A stretch of DNA of 64,000 bases, from contig JAMKCF010000001.1 of NCBI GenBank assembly GCA_023634235.1, forward strand, positions 8,558,758 to 8,622,757. The letters are read 5' to 3'. Position 1 is the first letter of the stretch. Each line of letters opens with the position of its first letter. The notes below the pieces were generated by a model, which was given only the letters and a program-made list of their open reading frames with translations, ran no database searches and was not told the origin of the DNA. A program made the position numbers and the translations under genes. The stretch comes from Pisaster brevispinus. Taxonomy: Eukaryota > Echinodermata > Asteroidea > Forcipulatida > Asteriidae. Positions 1 to 12,400 of this stretch are shown in pieces.

Positions 1-91
1 AGGTATTGTAACGTTAACTCTTAATGCAAATTATGTATTTTATTGTGAACCAAGTCCAAAGACATTTGAAATTTTCTTTGGTGAGATTTAA

Positions 92-2848
92 TTAAATTGA
101 AGTGAAGTGAGCTGAAAGGGTCATGACCTCTAAGTAGTTTGCCATGGTGTGAAAATCATCTATTACTGGAACGAGGCCATCCCATCTAGCTTTTGGTGAT
201 TTGCTGTCTTGTCTATCAAGCTTTACATTCATCTCTCTCTCACAGGTAAGTAGATCACCTCCACTGATGACTGGTAATGGATTGCCTTCACCATCGTCTG
301 GAACAAACTTGTTCATTTGTTCCATTATTTTCACAATACCCTCATTAGTGTTTTCATTTTCTGTGAAGACACCAAGATTCACCTATGGTTCAAACAACAA
401 ACATAACAATTTTAATAAGATATTAAATGACAAGCCAACTTGTATGCCCAATTTTGAGGGAATGTTTTATTAAAATAATAATAATGAAAGCAACTTCCAA
501 ATATTTTTTGTTGGGGGGTGTGGGTTTTGTGTTATTTAGAGAACCTTCACTTTTCAATATTAGAATAGCATGTTTTCTAGACAGTTAAACACAATTGTCA
601 TTTGTAATATTATTTGTCTGCCACTATTGACAGACAAAACTTAAACTTGATCTTCTTGGAGGAGATGGGGGTTAAAATCAACAGAGCCACATTATACCCT
701 AAAACACACTGATGCATATGTTTCATCAGCTGATGACAATTGTCAGCACTATCACAAGGTTGTTGAAAAAAACAAGCAGTTTGTTATGCTTACAACTTCA
801 CTCTTTTTGCTGGTCATGCTGGTGTATTTGTGCTGAATGTGCTCAGGTACAAAGGCTCCAAACCAATTCAAAGCAGGAAGATAAGCAGCAAGTACTCTGC
901 CTGTCAAAATGATCCACTCCTGTCGAAGTGATGCATTGTCTTCTACTGAAGGAAGGAGTGTAGACAAATGGGCTTTTTGGATATCCGAAAAGGATCTCTC
1001 ATTCGGTAGACTGTAGTCTGTGATTCTATTTTTCACTGCCATCAGTTGAAAATAATGTAGATCTTTATTACCTGTTGCCATTGTCATCTGCCTAGGTCTA
1101 ATGCATAAGTCTACATTGTCTCCATTTAACATGAACCCTGGATGCCGACACTGAGTGTGCTTTTTCAAAGAAACGGACAAAGGCACATCATGTGGATTTT
1201 CAAGCAGTGCCTTCTTTAACTCCTCTCCTTTCTTGTTTTCTTGTTCAACTGTACTTTTCCAAAGTAGGACAGGTTCATCAAAGTTTTTACCAAAGTCTAC
1301 TTGTCTCTGAAGCAGTGTACTGTAAGAAACACTCATCCATCTTGCTTTTAAGCGATTTATTGATTTAGATCCACCAGCACCTCTTCTTACTTGAGGGGCA
1401 GTTAATGTTTGGTGAGCATTCATATGGTCATTCCTACAGTAGAGCAATATACCAGCAGCACTCATGATTCCTGGCTTCACACTCAGATGAGTTTTCTTTG
1501 TATTCCTGTGTGCAATACTGGGATTGACAGCAGCTGCTGTCAAACAAGCTAGAAAAGTTGGTGCTTTTTGTTGTAGTTCACGCTCTTGCTCTTCATAAGA
1601 CCATTCCTACTAAATGTGAGGAATCAAGAACAAAAACAGAGAAGCGGTTATGATTTGAGAAGTGAATCGGGTGTTGACATTATGAACCGCCCCCAGTTTT
1701 CGCTAATTTTACTTTACCTGTAAGGCTTCTTTGCTGGTGTTGCGAAAAGAGGATACAACTTTGGTGCTACACAGAGAGGCACATTCACTTCTTATTTGTT
1801 CAAAGACAATCTCGCAGAAACGCCTATCCATGCCAGGTTTTTTCACAAGGTGGTCTACGGTCCTCGATATATCTCCTTTGCCCAGTGCATATGCAGCATC
1901 AGTAAGACTTGATGGAATCTGATATGTCTCTACAATACCAGAGCTGGTAGTTACTACAAGCTTCACCTAGATTATATAGTAAAAGAAATGGGATTTTTCC
2001 AAATTGTTTTTATCAACAGAATGTCCATGGCATATTCTCAACTGGCCAAAAAATGTGTGTCTGAATTGCTATGAATGTACCTAGATTGTTGTGGTTTTTT
2101 CTTCCCGCACATCAGATGTCTTAACCACTACTCACTAGCACTACAAATTGATTACGAGAGACAATGTGGATTCCCATATAACTTAGCTATTATTATTACT
2201 TTTAAAAATGAACAGTGTTTATCGCTATCGCAAAATTGTATTAATTGCTTAAAAATTACACATAATTACGGTGGTTAAAATAAACGTGTGACCTATAAAT
2301 TAAAATCCCAGTTTATGCAAAATATGCAGAAGATTAATATAATTTGTAATTATAGACCCATGATGTGGGCTTGTGACATGTTAATCATTATTTACCGAAG
2401 TTGCATTAGTGAATCGCAGCTGTTTTGGACTCGAAGATGGCCTGCCTTTCTTCACCAATCTTGCTTGTAGAGTTGTGGGGCTGTCAATGCCTTTACTCAT
2501 TCGTTTTACTCTCGCAGTTACAGGCGTGCTTGGAGGGGTAGTACTCTCACCAATTCCACACTCAACGAATGTTTGCTTGAGGAAAAGACCTACGCCCTTC
2601 CATTTGTTCACACTTTCAACTTTGCTTTTGCAAGGCCCACATACTTTCATTTGTGACAAAGTCTTGTCATAATGAAGAGTGAATTCCGATGCCGAAGACA
2701 TTTTTTCCGCAAAAATTTCGGTCACATTGTAATAGTTCTTGAATTCCAACAACTGTCGGCAGCATATGAGGCAAACCCTAAACTTTGTTTTCTGTATACT
2801 TGACGGCACATTTGCACATTTTACCGGGGTTCTCTCTTGTTTTTCCAT
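92..2848 (-). CDS. DUF6589-like protein, spliced, partial at left edge
   Basis: Four exons join in phase 0 at GT-AG sites on the minus strand: 2848-2396, 1966-1718, 1606-794, and one beginning at 382. The start is the ATG at 2848. Exon 1 (151 codons) has a Cys-rich N-terminus with paired CxxC motifs (CLICC near residue 28, CGPC near residue 73), probably a zinc finger, then a Ser/Pro/Lys-rich linker. Exon 3 and the last exon hold a block I recognise as DUF6589, with PNERSFSDIQ, LPSVEDN, HKYTSMTSKKSEV, then NENTNEG, ISGGDLLTCER and DDFHTMA. The domain normally continues well past this point, so the 3' part lies in an intron-separated exon or outside the window. Every listed exon is open, unlike most genes nearby. 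DUF6589 genes are multicopy in several invertebrates and are probably mobile-element derived; the function is unknown. The start codon is only about 95 bp from the left end of the giant transposon. Confidence 0.72.
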
Positions 2849-2947
2849 GGTCTAATTGGGGATTTTTGAAGTACTTTCTCCACACAGATAAACTACCTAG
2901 ATAGTACTGCATGCGTGCTGTTAATGTTTACGTTTGTATCAGTGTTA
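2849..2947 (-). promoter_or_regulatory. Short upstream region of the DUF6589-like gene
   Basis: Only 99 bp separate the start codon of the minus-strand gene from the transposon end at 2948. The segment ends with the 6-bp target duplication GTGTTA at 2942-2947. No TATA box is obvious. Any original promoter was therefore either very short or was split by the insertion, with its remainder now beyond 16823. This is inferred from position only. Confidence 0.35.
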
Positions 2948-2975
2948 TACGAAAGCCCATTAGTGCCATCGCAAG
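2948..2975 (+). repeat. Left terminal inverted repeat (28 bp, perfect)
   Basis: These 28 bases begin TACGAAAG and end CATCGCAAG. They are the exact reverse complement of 16790-16817. The next base differs (A here, T on the other side), after which the 31-bp repeat array follows. The adjacent outside hexamer GTGTTA is duplicated at the far end. Confidence 0.9.
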
Positions 2976-2979
2976 AACA

Positions 2980-4345
2980 TATTCAGCCAATCTTGTTTTT
3001 TGGAAGTACATATTCAGCCAATCTTGTTTTTTGGAAGTACATATTCAGCCAATCTTGTTTTTTGGAAGTACATATTCAGCCAATCTTGTTTTTTGAAACT
3101 ACATATTCAGCCAATCTTGTTTTTTGGAAGTACAAATTCAGCCAATCTTGTTTTTTGAAACTACATATTCAGCCAATCTTGTTTTTTGAAAGTACATATA
3201 CAGCAAATCTTGTTTTTTGAAAGTACATATTTAGCAAGTCTTGTTTTTTGGAAGTACATATTCAGCCAATCTTGTTTTTTGAAAGTACATATTCAGCGAA
3301 TCTTGTTTTTTGAAAGTACATATTCAGCGAATCTTGTTTTTTGAAAGTACATATACAGCGAATCTTGTTTTTTGAAAGTACATATTTAGCAAGTCTTGTT
3401 TTTTGGAAGTACATATTCAGCCAATCTTGTTTTTTGGAAGTACATATTCAGCCAATCTTGTTTTTTGAAAGTACATATTCAGCGAATCTTGTTTTTTGAA
3501 AGTACATATTCAGCGAATCTTGTTTTTTGAAAGTACATATACAGCGAATCTTGTTTTTTGAAAGTACATATTTAGCAAGTCTTGTTTTTTGGAAGTACAT
3601 ATTCAGCCAATCTTGTTTTTTTGAAGTACATATTCAGCCAATCTTGTTTTTTGGAAGTACATATTCAGCCAATCTTGTTTTTTGAAACTACATATTCAGC
3701 CAATCTTGTTTTTTGGAAGTACATATTCAGCGAATCTTGTTTTTTTAAAAGTACATATACAGCAAATCTTGTTTTTTGAAAGTACATATTTAGCAAGTCT
3801 TGTTTTTTGGAAGTACATATTCAGCCAATCTTGTTTTTTTAAAGTACATACTCAGCGAATCTTGTTTTTTGAAAGTACATATTCAGCGAATCTTGTTTTT
3901 TGAAAGTACATATACAGCAAATCTTGTTTTTTGGAAGTACATATTCAGCCAATCTTGTTTTTTGGAAGTACATATTCAGCCAATCTTGTTTTTTTGAAGT
4001 ACATATTCAGCCAATCTTGTTTTTTGGAAGTACATATTCAGCCAATCTTGTTTTTTGAAACTACATATTCAGCCAATCTTGTTTTTTGAAACTACATATT
4101 CAGCCAATCTTGTTTTTTGGAAGTACATATTCAGCAAATCTTGTTTTTTGAAAGTACATATTTAGCAAGTCTTGTTTTTTGGAAGTACATATTCAGCAAA
4201 TCTTGTTTTTTGAAAGTACATATTGAGCGAATCTTGTTTTTTGGAAGTACATATTCAGCCAATCTTGTTTTTTGGAAGTACATATTCAGCCAATCTTGTT
4301 TTTTGGAAGTACATATTTGGCGAGTCTTGTTTTTTGGATATTTTT
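2980..4345 (+). repeat. Left 31-bp tandem array (about 44 copies)
   Basis: The unit reads approximately TTCAGCCAATCTTGTTTTTT followed by GGAAGTACATA, 31 bp in total. Copies vary at a few positions (GCCAATC, GCGAATC, GCAAATC, TAGCAAGTC; GGAAG, GAAAG, GAAAC). The TTAGCAAGTC variant recurs at 3231, 3386, 3572 and 3790, spaced by about 5, 6 and 7 units, which shows a higher-order organisation. Because 31 is not a multiple of three and the unit has no stop in this direction, all three frames stay open with a 31-residue protein period. The resulting open frames are almost certainly not genes. The array ends near 4345 with TTTGGCGAGTC. Confidence 0.93.
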
Positions 4346-5240
4346 GTCCCCCATCCTGACATCGCGCGGCGTCGGGTGCACGACGTGTGAGGGCGCATTT
4401 GACATGATGGTCTCTTCGGATCAGGTTTGCGGCGGATTTTGTTATTTTTTCTTTACATCTTTTGCATGATTTAGTTTTTAGCCAAGTTATGGTTGATACG
4501 TACGCCATTGTTTTCAGCTTTGAGGCTGTACCCCTTCACTTTAGAGACGATAACAAGGTCAAACAAACTATATTTTAAGAATGTTAATGCACCGTATTTA
4601 GGCCTATGGTTTTACTTTTCTTACCTGTGTGCGTATTGTGTATGTACGGTGTGTGTGTCAGCAACAGTTTAACACGTTCTTACATTGGTTAGGCACAGCG
4701 TACTCTAAAGTTAGGATTGAGTTTGAAGTCTTAGGTCTAGGCCTAAGATTGGTCTATCAAAAGTACCGCTCAGGGAGCTCCTTTGATTTGTTGAATATAA
4801 TGACTCTTAATGAGCTAGTAGGCTCCCTATAATTGATAAGGTAGCCTTGAAATATCTACAAAGTACAATGATCAGCATCCTGTTTTATAAAAAATACATG
4901 ATCTGTCTTGCACCAAACAATCCCAACTTAAAGACATGTTATGGGGTGCCTGTTAGCAGGTTAGTACTAGTAGTAGTAGTAGTGCAAGTGACAAATATAA
5001 TTTTAAGATTAATGGAGTCTTGATTGGAGTCTGGGTACCATCTGTAGGCAGCCTACTGAAAACTGTGAAAACACCAGAAAGACGTTATCCACAGAATGCC
5101 TTTATTATTGATTAGCCTTTTAGCAATTTAGCCTTCTTACTGTTGTATAAAATACTGTTATTGTATATAGGTGAAAGCTACTGTTTCAAATTTTTTTGAA
5201 GTCAGTGTTCCTTTAAAGTTGTACTTTTTTTCTTTGATAG
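4346..5240. other. Internal left region of the transposon, no recognised exon
   Basis: A locally GC-rich stretch (about 4350-4440) follows the tandem array and then AT-rich sequence up to the first recognised HECT-gene exon. It is in the right place for the promoter and 5' UTR of that gene. A GATCAG/GTTTGC donor-like site lies near 4425, but I cannot support an exon. Confidence 0.3.
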
Positions 5241-5257
5241 GCTCATCATCAGCTATA

Positions 5258-6710
5258 ATGGATCTCTTCCAATTTATGAGGGACAGGGCCATCTCAGAAG
5301 TAACCATAGACAGAATGAAGAAAGAGAAGGTATACACACTCTTGATTTTACACTGAAATAGTGCCTTTGCATATTTTTCTTCATCAAATAATACTGCAAA
5401 CCTGTCTGTTTGATATTGCGAATTGTTTTAATCTAATTATGTTACTCTATGAGGGTAAGGTGGGCCTCCCAGTTTTGGACATTATAGTTTACAGTTAGTG
5501 ATAAACTTAAAACAATAATTATAATGAGGTTTACATTTTTTATTTTGCAAGGGGGCACTTTGCAGTTTAAAATTCCTATTCGAGCATGCATGTTATACAT
5601 TTTTTAACACATCAATTGTTGATGGAATATGAAGTGCATGGTACAAATGTATGCTTAATCATCAACATAGAAAAAGACCCCATCAAAGCAATATATGGCA
5701 TCATTCAGTAGTCATTTCATAGTGCATGTCACTCTTCAAAATAAGTACATTTTACAATTCCATGTTTTATTTAAATCTGAAGAAGTTTTGGTTGGTGTGT
5801 ACTTGAAAAAACAAAGCCCTTTCTTAAATCCACTAAAATTGGTGTGTCTATTAAAACAAAAAAATTGCAAACATTTAAAACCCCCAAGGGCCATAAAAAA
5901 TTATTGCACATTAACTAACCATGCACATTATTGGTGATGAATCTGAAACAATCCAAGGCTCAAAACTGACATTGAATATTCAGATGTTTGAGAAGGCTGC
6001 CAAATGAAATTTTCTGAGCATTTTTTTCAAAAAATATAACATTTTTTGTCTGCAGATTGATGAGAGAACACTACTTCTTATTGAGGACAAAGAACTTAAA
6101 GCATTCATTCCACACCTGGGTGACCGAGTGGCACTGAAAAGTTTCTGCAAGAAAAGGATGAAGCAATCGTCGTCCAGTGATAGTGAAGATACTGAGAAGG
6201 GGGAAACTCCTGCAGAAACTCAGAGTGAAACTGCAAAACAAAAGAGCTGGTGGTAAATCACAAGCTCCAAACTTGCACCTTGTTGGTAACAAACATGCCA
6301 AACGCACTACACGAAAAATAGACATTGGGTGGATGCATTACGATGAAGTCCAAAAGCAATACAAGCCGGTCAGGAAACAAAATGGGGGAGGGACAAGAAA
6401 ACTGTCAGTATGTAAGTCGTCAACAGCAGATACCCTACAAAAAATTGCAGAAGGCCTTTTTTTCAAACATGGCAAATCCTCCAAAGGATCGTTGGAATCG
6501 CATGAAACCCAACTTACTGACGTTGGGCACCAAGTGGTGGCGAGCAGTGCTACACTGGAAGAGCTGTATGAGGAAGCAAAGATGACAGTCCTACGATTGT
6601 ATCTGAAAACGAAACACCGTGATGTGGAGAGTGAAGAGGAAGAAGCTTTTGACTTGTGGGATACCCCAGAAGTAGAAGTGGAGACCTCAACGGAAGTTCC
6701 TAAGGATCAG
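5258..6710 (+). other. SAM-like region and GGGTR domain (HECT-gene exons 1-2)
   Basis: Exon 1 (24 codons, MDLFQFMRDRAISEV) and exon 2 (from IDERTLLLIEDKEL) join across GT-AG to give a short helical segment ending IPHLGDRVALKSF. This fits the last helices of a sterile alpha motif (DEDLKEL...GDR..L pattern), a likely protein-interaction module. A Ser/Asp/Glu-rich linker follows. The first frame stops at a TAA near 6254; the downstream frame, open from 6177, carries GWMHYDEVQKQYKPVR, GGGTRKLSV and a VRLYLKTK-like end, a block I associate with transposon-type HECT proteins. The switch is +1 between about 6177 and 6250, and no intron of plausible size explains it. Exon 2 ends at GATCAG/GTATTT (6710). 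Confidence 0.62.
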
Positions 6711-9374
6711 GTATTTTGGAGTTGATGGATGTTTTCCTCGTAGAAAGGACTAACAAAACCAATTAGCGGCCTACAGGCAAAGTTAGAAAATTATTTTATT
6801 TATCAATTGACCAAGTAAACAAGACAGTATAGCAAACATTTTCATCAGTTAGTGGAAGTAGAAACATCACCCTTAGTAAAGCTGTACACGTTCTTACATG
6901 CCTAAAACAAGTAAGTATAGGTCTACAGGAACTGACTGGTCAACCTCAATTCAAGTGTGGACAACAACTGATTCTAAACCATTTATTTTGTCTTCAGCAA
7001 AACTAGCTTTTTCAAAATACAGTGTTTTTTTATACTGACTAAGACTTAGGTGTCACGAATCTGATCAGTTGTAAATAATACAGTCATTAACTGGTACAGG
7101 TGAACACCATGTCTGCATGATTATATTATTTTTCTTATCTTGTGTAAAGTTTTGCTGCTGTTATTGTTATTGTTATTAGTACTATACTGTTACTTTTATT
7201 GTTCTTGTCACATAGCATTCAGACATGGAAGCCAGCAGTAGTTTTGAGAAAACTGATACACCAACCATTCTGTTTCGTAACCGACGTCAGGTAAGATTAG
7301 TATAGTTTAGCATTATGCGTTGAATGAGATAGCTTTGTCTGCATATCAACTCCCTCAGTTAAATAGATGTTAAATTTGCATCACTAAAGAACATTATTTG
7401 GTTTTACCCCTCCACCGATGTGTGTAAAGCACTGTATACTCAGTACTTTCCCTGAGTCCTGTGAAAAAAAACCACAGGCATATTATTCGGGTGGGATTCA
7501 AACCCACTCTCTCAGTGTTGGCAATATGCAAGAATGAAGAACTGCACTTTTCTCCTCCATGTTACCAGTATTTTTTAACATTTGACATTTGATATTTCGA
7601 AATAAATTATGGTCTTTCATGACACTTACATTTGATCATGAGTAAAAGGAAAGAGCTTAAAATTAAATGGTTCACATTGTTTGTTTTTTCTTACTAAGGA
7701 GTGTAATGTACCATGTACTGGCAGTACATACCAGTCCTACATGGAAATTCTTGACAGTGACAGTGATGATGAAGAAGCTTCACTAGCTGCTGCAATTGAA
7801 GCAAGTTTGAACGACGTCCAGCCACCACCAGAACAGAGGTAATGTTGATCTATATAATCCTTACCCATGAATTTTGTTCAGGGGATATATCGCACTGTTT
7901 TTAAATTTCAAAATTTAAATATACATTTATTTCATACACTCCTTGACAATGTAGTAATATTTTCACTGCAAAACAAATGGATTTCAAGAAGGACTCTCTT
8001 ACAGTAAAGGGAATGTAGTATGGTATTACATTTATGCAAATTAACAAAAGTGGGAGTATGAGGCTGTTCAGACAAGCCAAAACTTGTATGCTAGGTTCAC
8101 GAAGGACAAACAAAGCGGACTTGACAATCCTATATGAGAAAAAATATGCATGCCAGGACAAAGAAAGAAAAAAACACACACCAACAAACAAACAAACAAA
8201 CAAATCACAACCAAACGAATGAACAGACAAAACAAACAAAATAGACAGACAGACAGATAAGAGAACTCTTGTAAGAAGATTTCAATTGTACATATCTGTG
8301 GCATTTCTTAGGTCAGAATGTTTATAGTCCAACATAGTAATATGATAAAAATGTTGTGTTTAAAATTCAAATATTGTTGACATCAGTGATAAATTGACTT
8401 GTCTCGTTAATTGAAATGATACATGTATAACAGAATGGTGATGATGATGATGATGATTATTTTTGTCTTTATCCAAATTATAAGAATTATATGCTATGTG
8501 GCCTCTTCCCCTTGACATATTGGACAAACAAATTTTATTTGTTTTTTGTGGTGGTCAATAAATAGGAAGGAAATGTATGCAACAACCACATTTCTGACAT
8601 TCACAGTTGATTTTGTTCTTGACAGTCTGTGATTGTGAATGTACAAGTTCTTAACTTTATACTGTTACTTATGGATGCTATTATTTCAGTTTGTTGGTTT
8701 ACCCTCCATTATTTCTAACAGAACAGAGAAAACGCTGCATCAAATAATTTCACGAGTCGAGCAATCAGTCACAGGAGATCCCATAATGATCATTGCATAT
8801 AGAAAAAGGTTACTGAAGTCAGCTCTACATGCTACTCAAGCCCGGGGATTCAGTTTTGATAGACCACCTTGTGTGACATTTGCCGGTGAGGAGGCCGAGG
8901 ATGAGGGTGGCCCAAGTAGAGAATTTTTTAAGTAAGTGCACATGTTTTAACCAGAATTGTACGAGACAGTTTTTGCTATAATATTTGAATATTTCAGTTT
9001 GATTTTCTTGTGTTTCAATTGTCTTGTTTTGTTTCATCTCTTCACCTACAAATACTTCCTAAGTATCCAGCCCCCTCTTCCTCCCTCGATTATTCCCAAC
9101 ATGCTCACCTTCTCTTATCTTGCTTTACCTATCCTTTTTCCATACTCCCCAACAATACCACCTTTAGGTCAAAGAACTAGACTACTAGTTTCTTTTTATT
9201 ATTACCCAAATTTCATTATTTTGCTAAAAAAGTTGGAAAAATCTGACACAAACTGCTCCCATCTTAAGCACATAAAAAGGTCCAGACCAGTTGTACGGTT
9301 GGTATTTTTGCAGCTTCCAAGGAAAAGAAGGAAAGAACAATACATCAAACCAGTTTTGAAAAAGCAGTTTGTGT

Positions 9375-9405
<31 letters not shown>

Positions 9406-12400
9406 GGGAGGTGGTTAGGTATCCACATTCAAACTGTGACCTATAACAAAAGGGACAATAGGTCCACGGTTCGGGAAAGGTCAACGGTTGGAAATCGTGT
9501 ACAAAACCAATGGGAGCTGTTTAAAAAAGTATAAACAAAAGAGGGACAATAGGAGGTCCATGATTGCAGGCTGTTACACGCTTGTGTGAACACACCCACC
9601 AATCCAACAGAACAATGGACCCCACAAGGGAATTCTTTGTGGAACCTGGACCCCACAGGAGAATTCTTTAGAAAAGGGAATAATAGAACAACAATAGCAG
9701 GACCCCACAAGCCACCATCGGTAAGGGTGTGTGTGTGTGAGTTTGTTTTCACATTCAAACCGGGGACCTATAACAAAAGAGGACAATAGGGTCCCCGGTT
9801 GGGTAAAGGTCCCCAGTTAGAAATTGTGTACAAAACCAATGGGAGCTGTTGCCAAAAAGTTAGAGTCCAAACAAAAGAGGGACAATAGGAGGTCCCCGAT
9901 TGGAGGTGTTTACACACTTGGGTGTGTGTGTGTGTGTAAAGGGCTGCATTTTCCTTGATGAGAAATAATGAATAATAATGAAACAAATTAAAAAATCCTC
10001 ATCAAAATTTGATAATTGGCTGACGAGAAACTAGTCATCTACTTTCATTAGCCTTAATTTGACCTCTTTTTTATCTGCCCATTCCCCACTTAACAGGATT
10101 CCACAAGAAAGAATTAAGAAACATAAACACATTTGAAGATGTTTGTTTGTCTTGTGTTGGAATGTAAAAAAATTACAGCGCAATATAGGAAAGAGAATTT
10201 ATTGGTCATTCAGTGTTTTTTTTTCTTCATATAATTATTAGCACCCACTGTCTGGTATCACAAACCAACTATAATTTATTTTCATTTGACTTTTTTCTCT
10301 CAACGTACGCAGGTTGCTAATACAAGGCGTTGCATGCATGGACATCTTTGATAGTAATGGAGGCAGTCTTCAATTTAGGTATGATGTGGAACACCTGAGA
10401 AAGGGGACGTACAAGACAGCTGGTCAACTGATACGCTGGAGCTTGAGCAATGGTGGCCCTGGGCTGAATGGCCTTAACTCATCCGTGTTTGAGGCCATGG
10501 TTGGGAAACCAGATGTTAGTCTGAGTGAGGTGGACAACATCTCTGATACAGCATTTCGTGCGAATGTTAAAAAGGTACTTATTTAAAAGGTGATTACATC
10601 ATTAGCAGACATGAAAGTACTTCCAAGTTAATCAAAAAAACTTACTGACCAAAAGTTCAGATTATTCTGAAGTGACATTACACTTTGCTTTGGCACCTTG
10701 TCCAAACCATTCTGGGAGAACTTGCAGGGAAATTTCTCAGCAGTTGGTTTTCAATTCAAAGTATCAGTAAGCAGGCGCTAGACAATTTGTTTCCAATAAT
10801 AAAATACACCCACAACATTTTCTGCAATGATATGCCCTTTATGGAAAAACAGTTCCACAAGTTGTACAGGAATGGTTCTGACAAGATCAATCAGCAGTTA
10901 AAATTAAAACACACCTTTAAATCAATCTTATATCTGTGAAATTGAGCTATGGCCCTTTTTTCTTCAAAACTAGCACACAGATGACTAATCTTAGTTATCT
11001 CATCAATTATACCATTACTTCAGCATATGTCACTTGCTTCAAGTGTGTTACATGCACAAACAAACACCAGAGGGTCCTGATATAAGCTCTTGCATACTCT
11101 TAGCACATGTGCACATTTTGTAATACTATATATCCCCTCTTATGTAGCTATACAGTAGAGTTGTTACAAAATTCTTGATCAGAGGGCTTTAAAGCCATGT
11201 TTTTCTTGACTTTTGGTGTCAGGGCCATTGTTGGATATTGATGGCATTGATCATTGTACTGTTCTGATGATAACATATCTATATATGGATATACTCAACT
11301 GCTTAATTTCATTATTGAAGCGTAAGTCATCTCAGAGCAATGCAGGGTTGTTAAGTGCCAAGGATATCCAATTCTTATAAGACCCACAGGCTTAAAAAGG
11401 GAGTGGGTGCTGTAGAAATGGTTAATGTGGGGTGTGGATACTCAAGTAACAGTTTCAAAAGAACAATTTACCACCATGGGGTGACCAATAAAGAACAACA
11501 ATTTGCTTAAAAACAAATAGGCCTGCATTAGATGGTGCCATTAAGCAGTTTCTGATAATACAAAATTAACAGAGTCTATAAAATATCTAAAATAGGACTT
11601 AAATTAATATTACACTTATGATGGAAGGATATTTGCAAAAGCCATATTTTTTATAGGATACTCAATTATTGAGTCTTTATGTTTGTGTTTTTTACTTTTT
11701 TCTTGTTTTTCTTCATGCAGCTTCAGGATTGCTCTGCTTCACACATGGCAGCAACCGTTGAAGAGCTTACTGACTGGTTGATAGACCAAGGAGTAACAAA
11801 AGTCACTGGGGTTGAGAAAGAAGACATTGTACAAAGCCTGTTAAATCACTACATGGTTTATAGGTGAGATTATCTGGTGAATGCACAATGCAAATCTCTT
11901 TAGATGTATTTCAAGATTAGTACAATTGATGATAATTGTTTTGACATTGATACTTTTATTGTACCCTACCATTCTAGAGTTGTTTGCTTCAGTGTATCAA
12001 ATAGCAAATATGTAACTATCAATGCATCATGCGACCAAGCAAGGATTAGATTATTCACTTTTTTCTTTTTTGATATTTATAACATTGGTGCGCTCTTCTT
12101 TTCAAATGATCTTAGTCTCAATTTTTACAAACGATTGAAGATTTCATTGCTATTCAATCAGGGTTCAACCAGCCATGACTCATTTTACCAATGGTTTAGG
12201 AGAAGATCTATGGTGCGACATTCAACAAAATCCGCACACAACTAGCTGTCTGCTGGTCAAAAATGACATATCGTTGACACCCAAGAACATGAAGGAGCTG
12301 TATCAGGTTGAGTACTCTCCAGAGGGGTCAAACAAGAAGGCTGCTGAAGATGACACCATCTATTGCTTTGAAGTTTTCCTTGAAAATTGCTCAAGTAAGT

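Noticed and set aside
2911..4359. Several long open frames with repeated FGSTYSANLVF / EVHIQPILFF peptides
   Set aside because: They are produced by the 31-bp tandem repeat, which is stop-free in all three forward frames; no independent coding signal.
8689..8721. Acceptor at 8689 (TTTCAG/TTTG) for HECT exon 5
   Set aside because: With the 2-nt overhang from exon 4 it leads to an early stop, while the acceptor at 8721 restores the frame (Arg-Thr-Glu-Lys).
8900..9418. 153-codon frame over a poly-G tract
   Set aside because: Intronic sequence of the HECT gene ending in GT and G runs; no similarity to any family.
10685..10939. 84-codon frame as an extra HECT exon
   Set aside because: The exons ending at 10574 and starting at 11721 join in phase and match HECT domain order without it.
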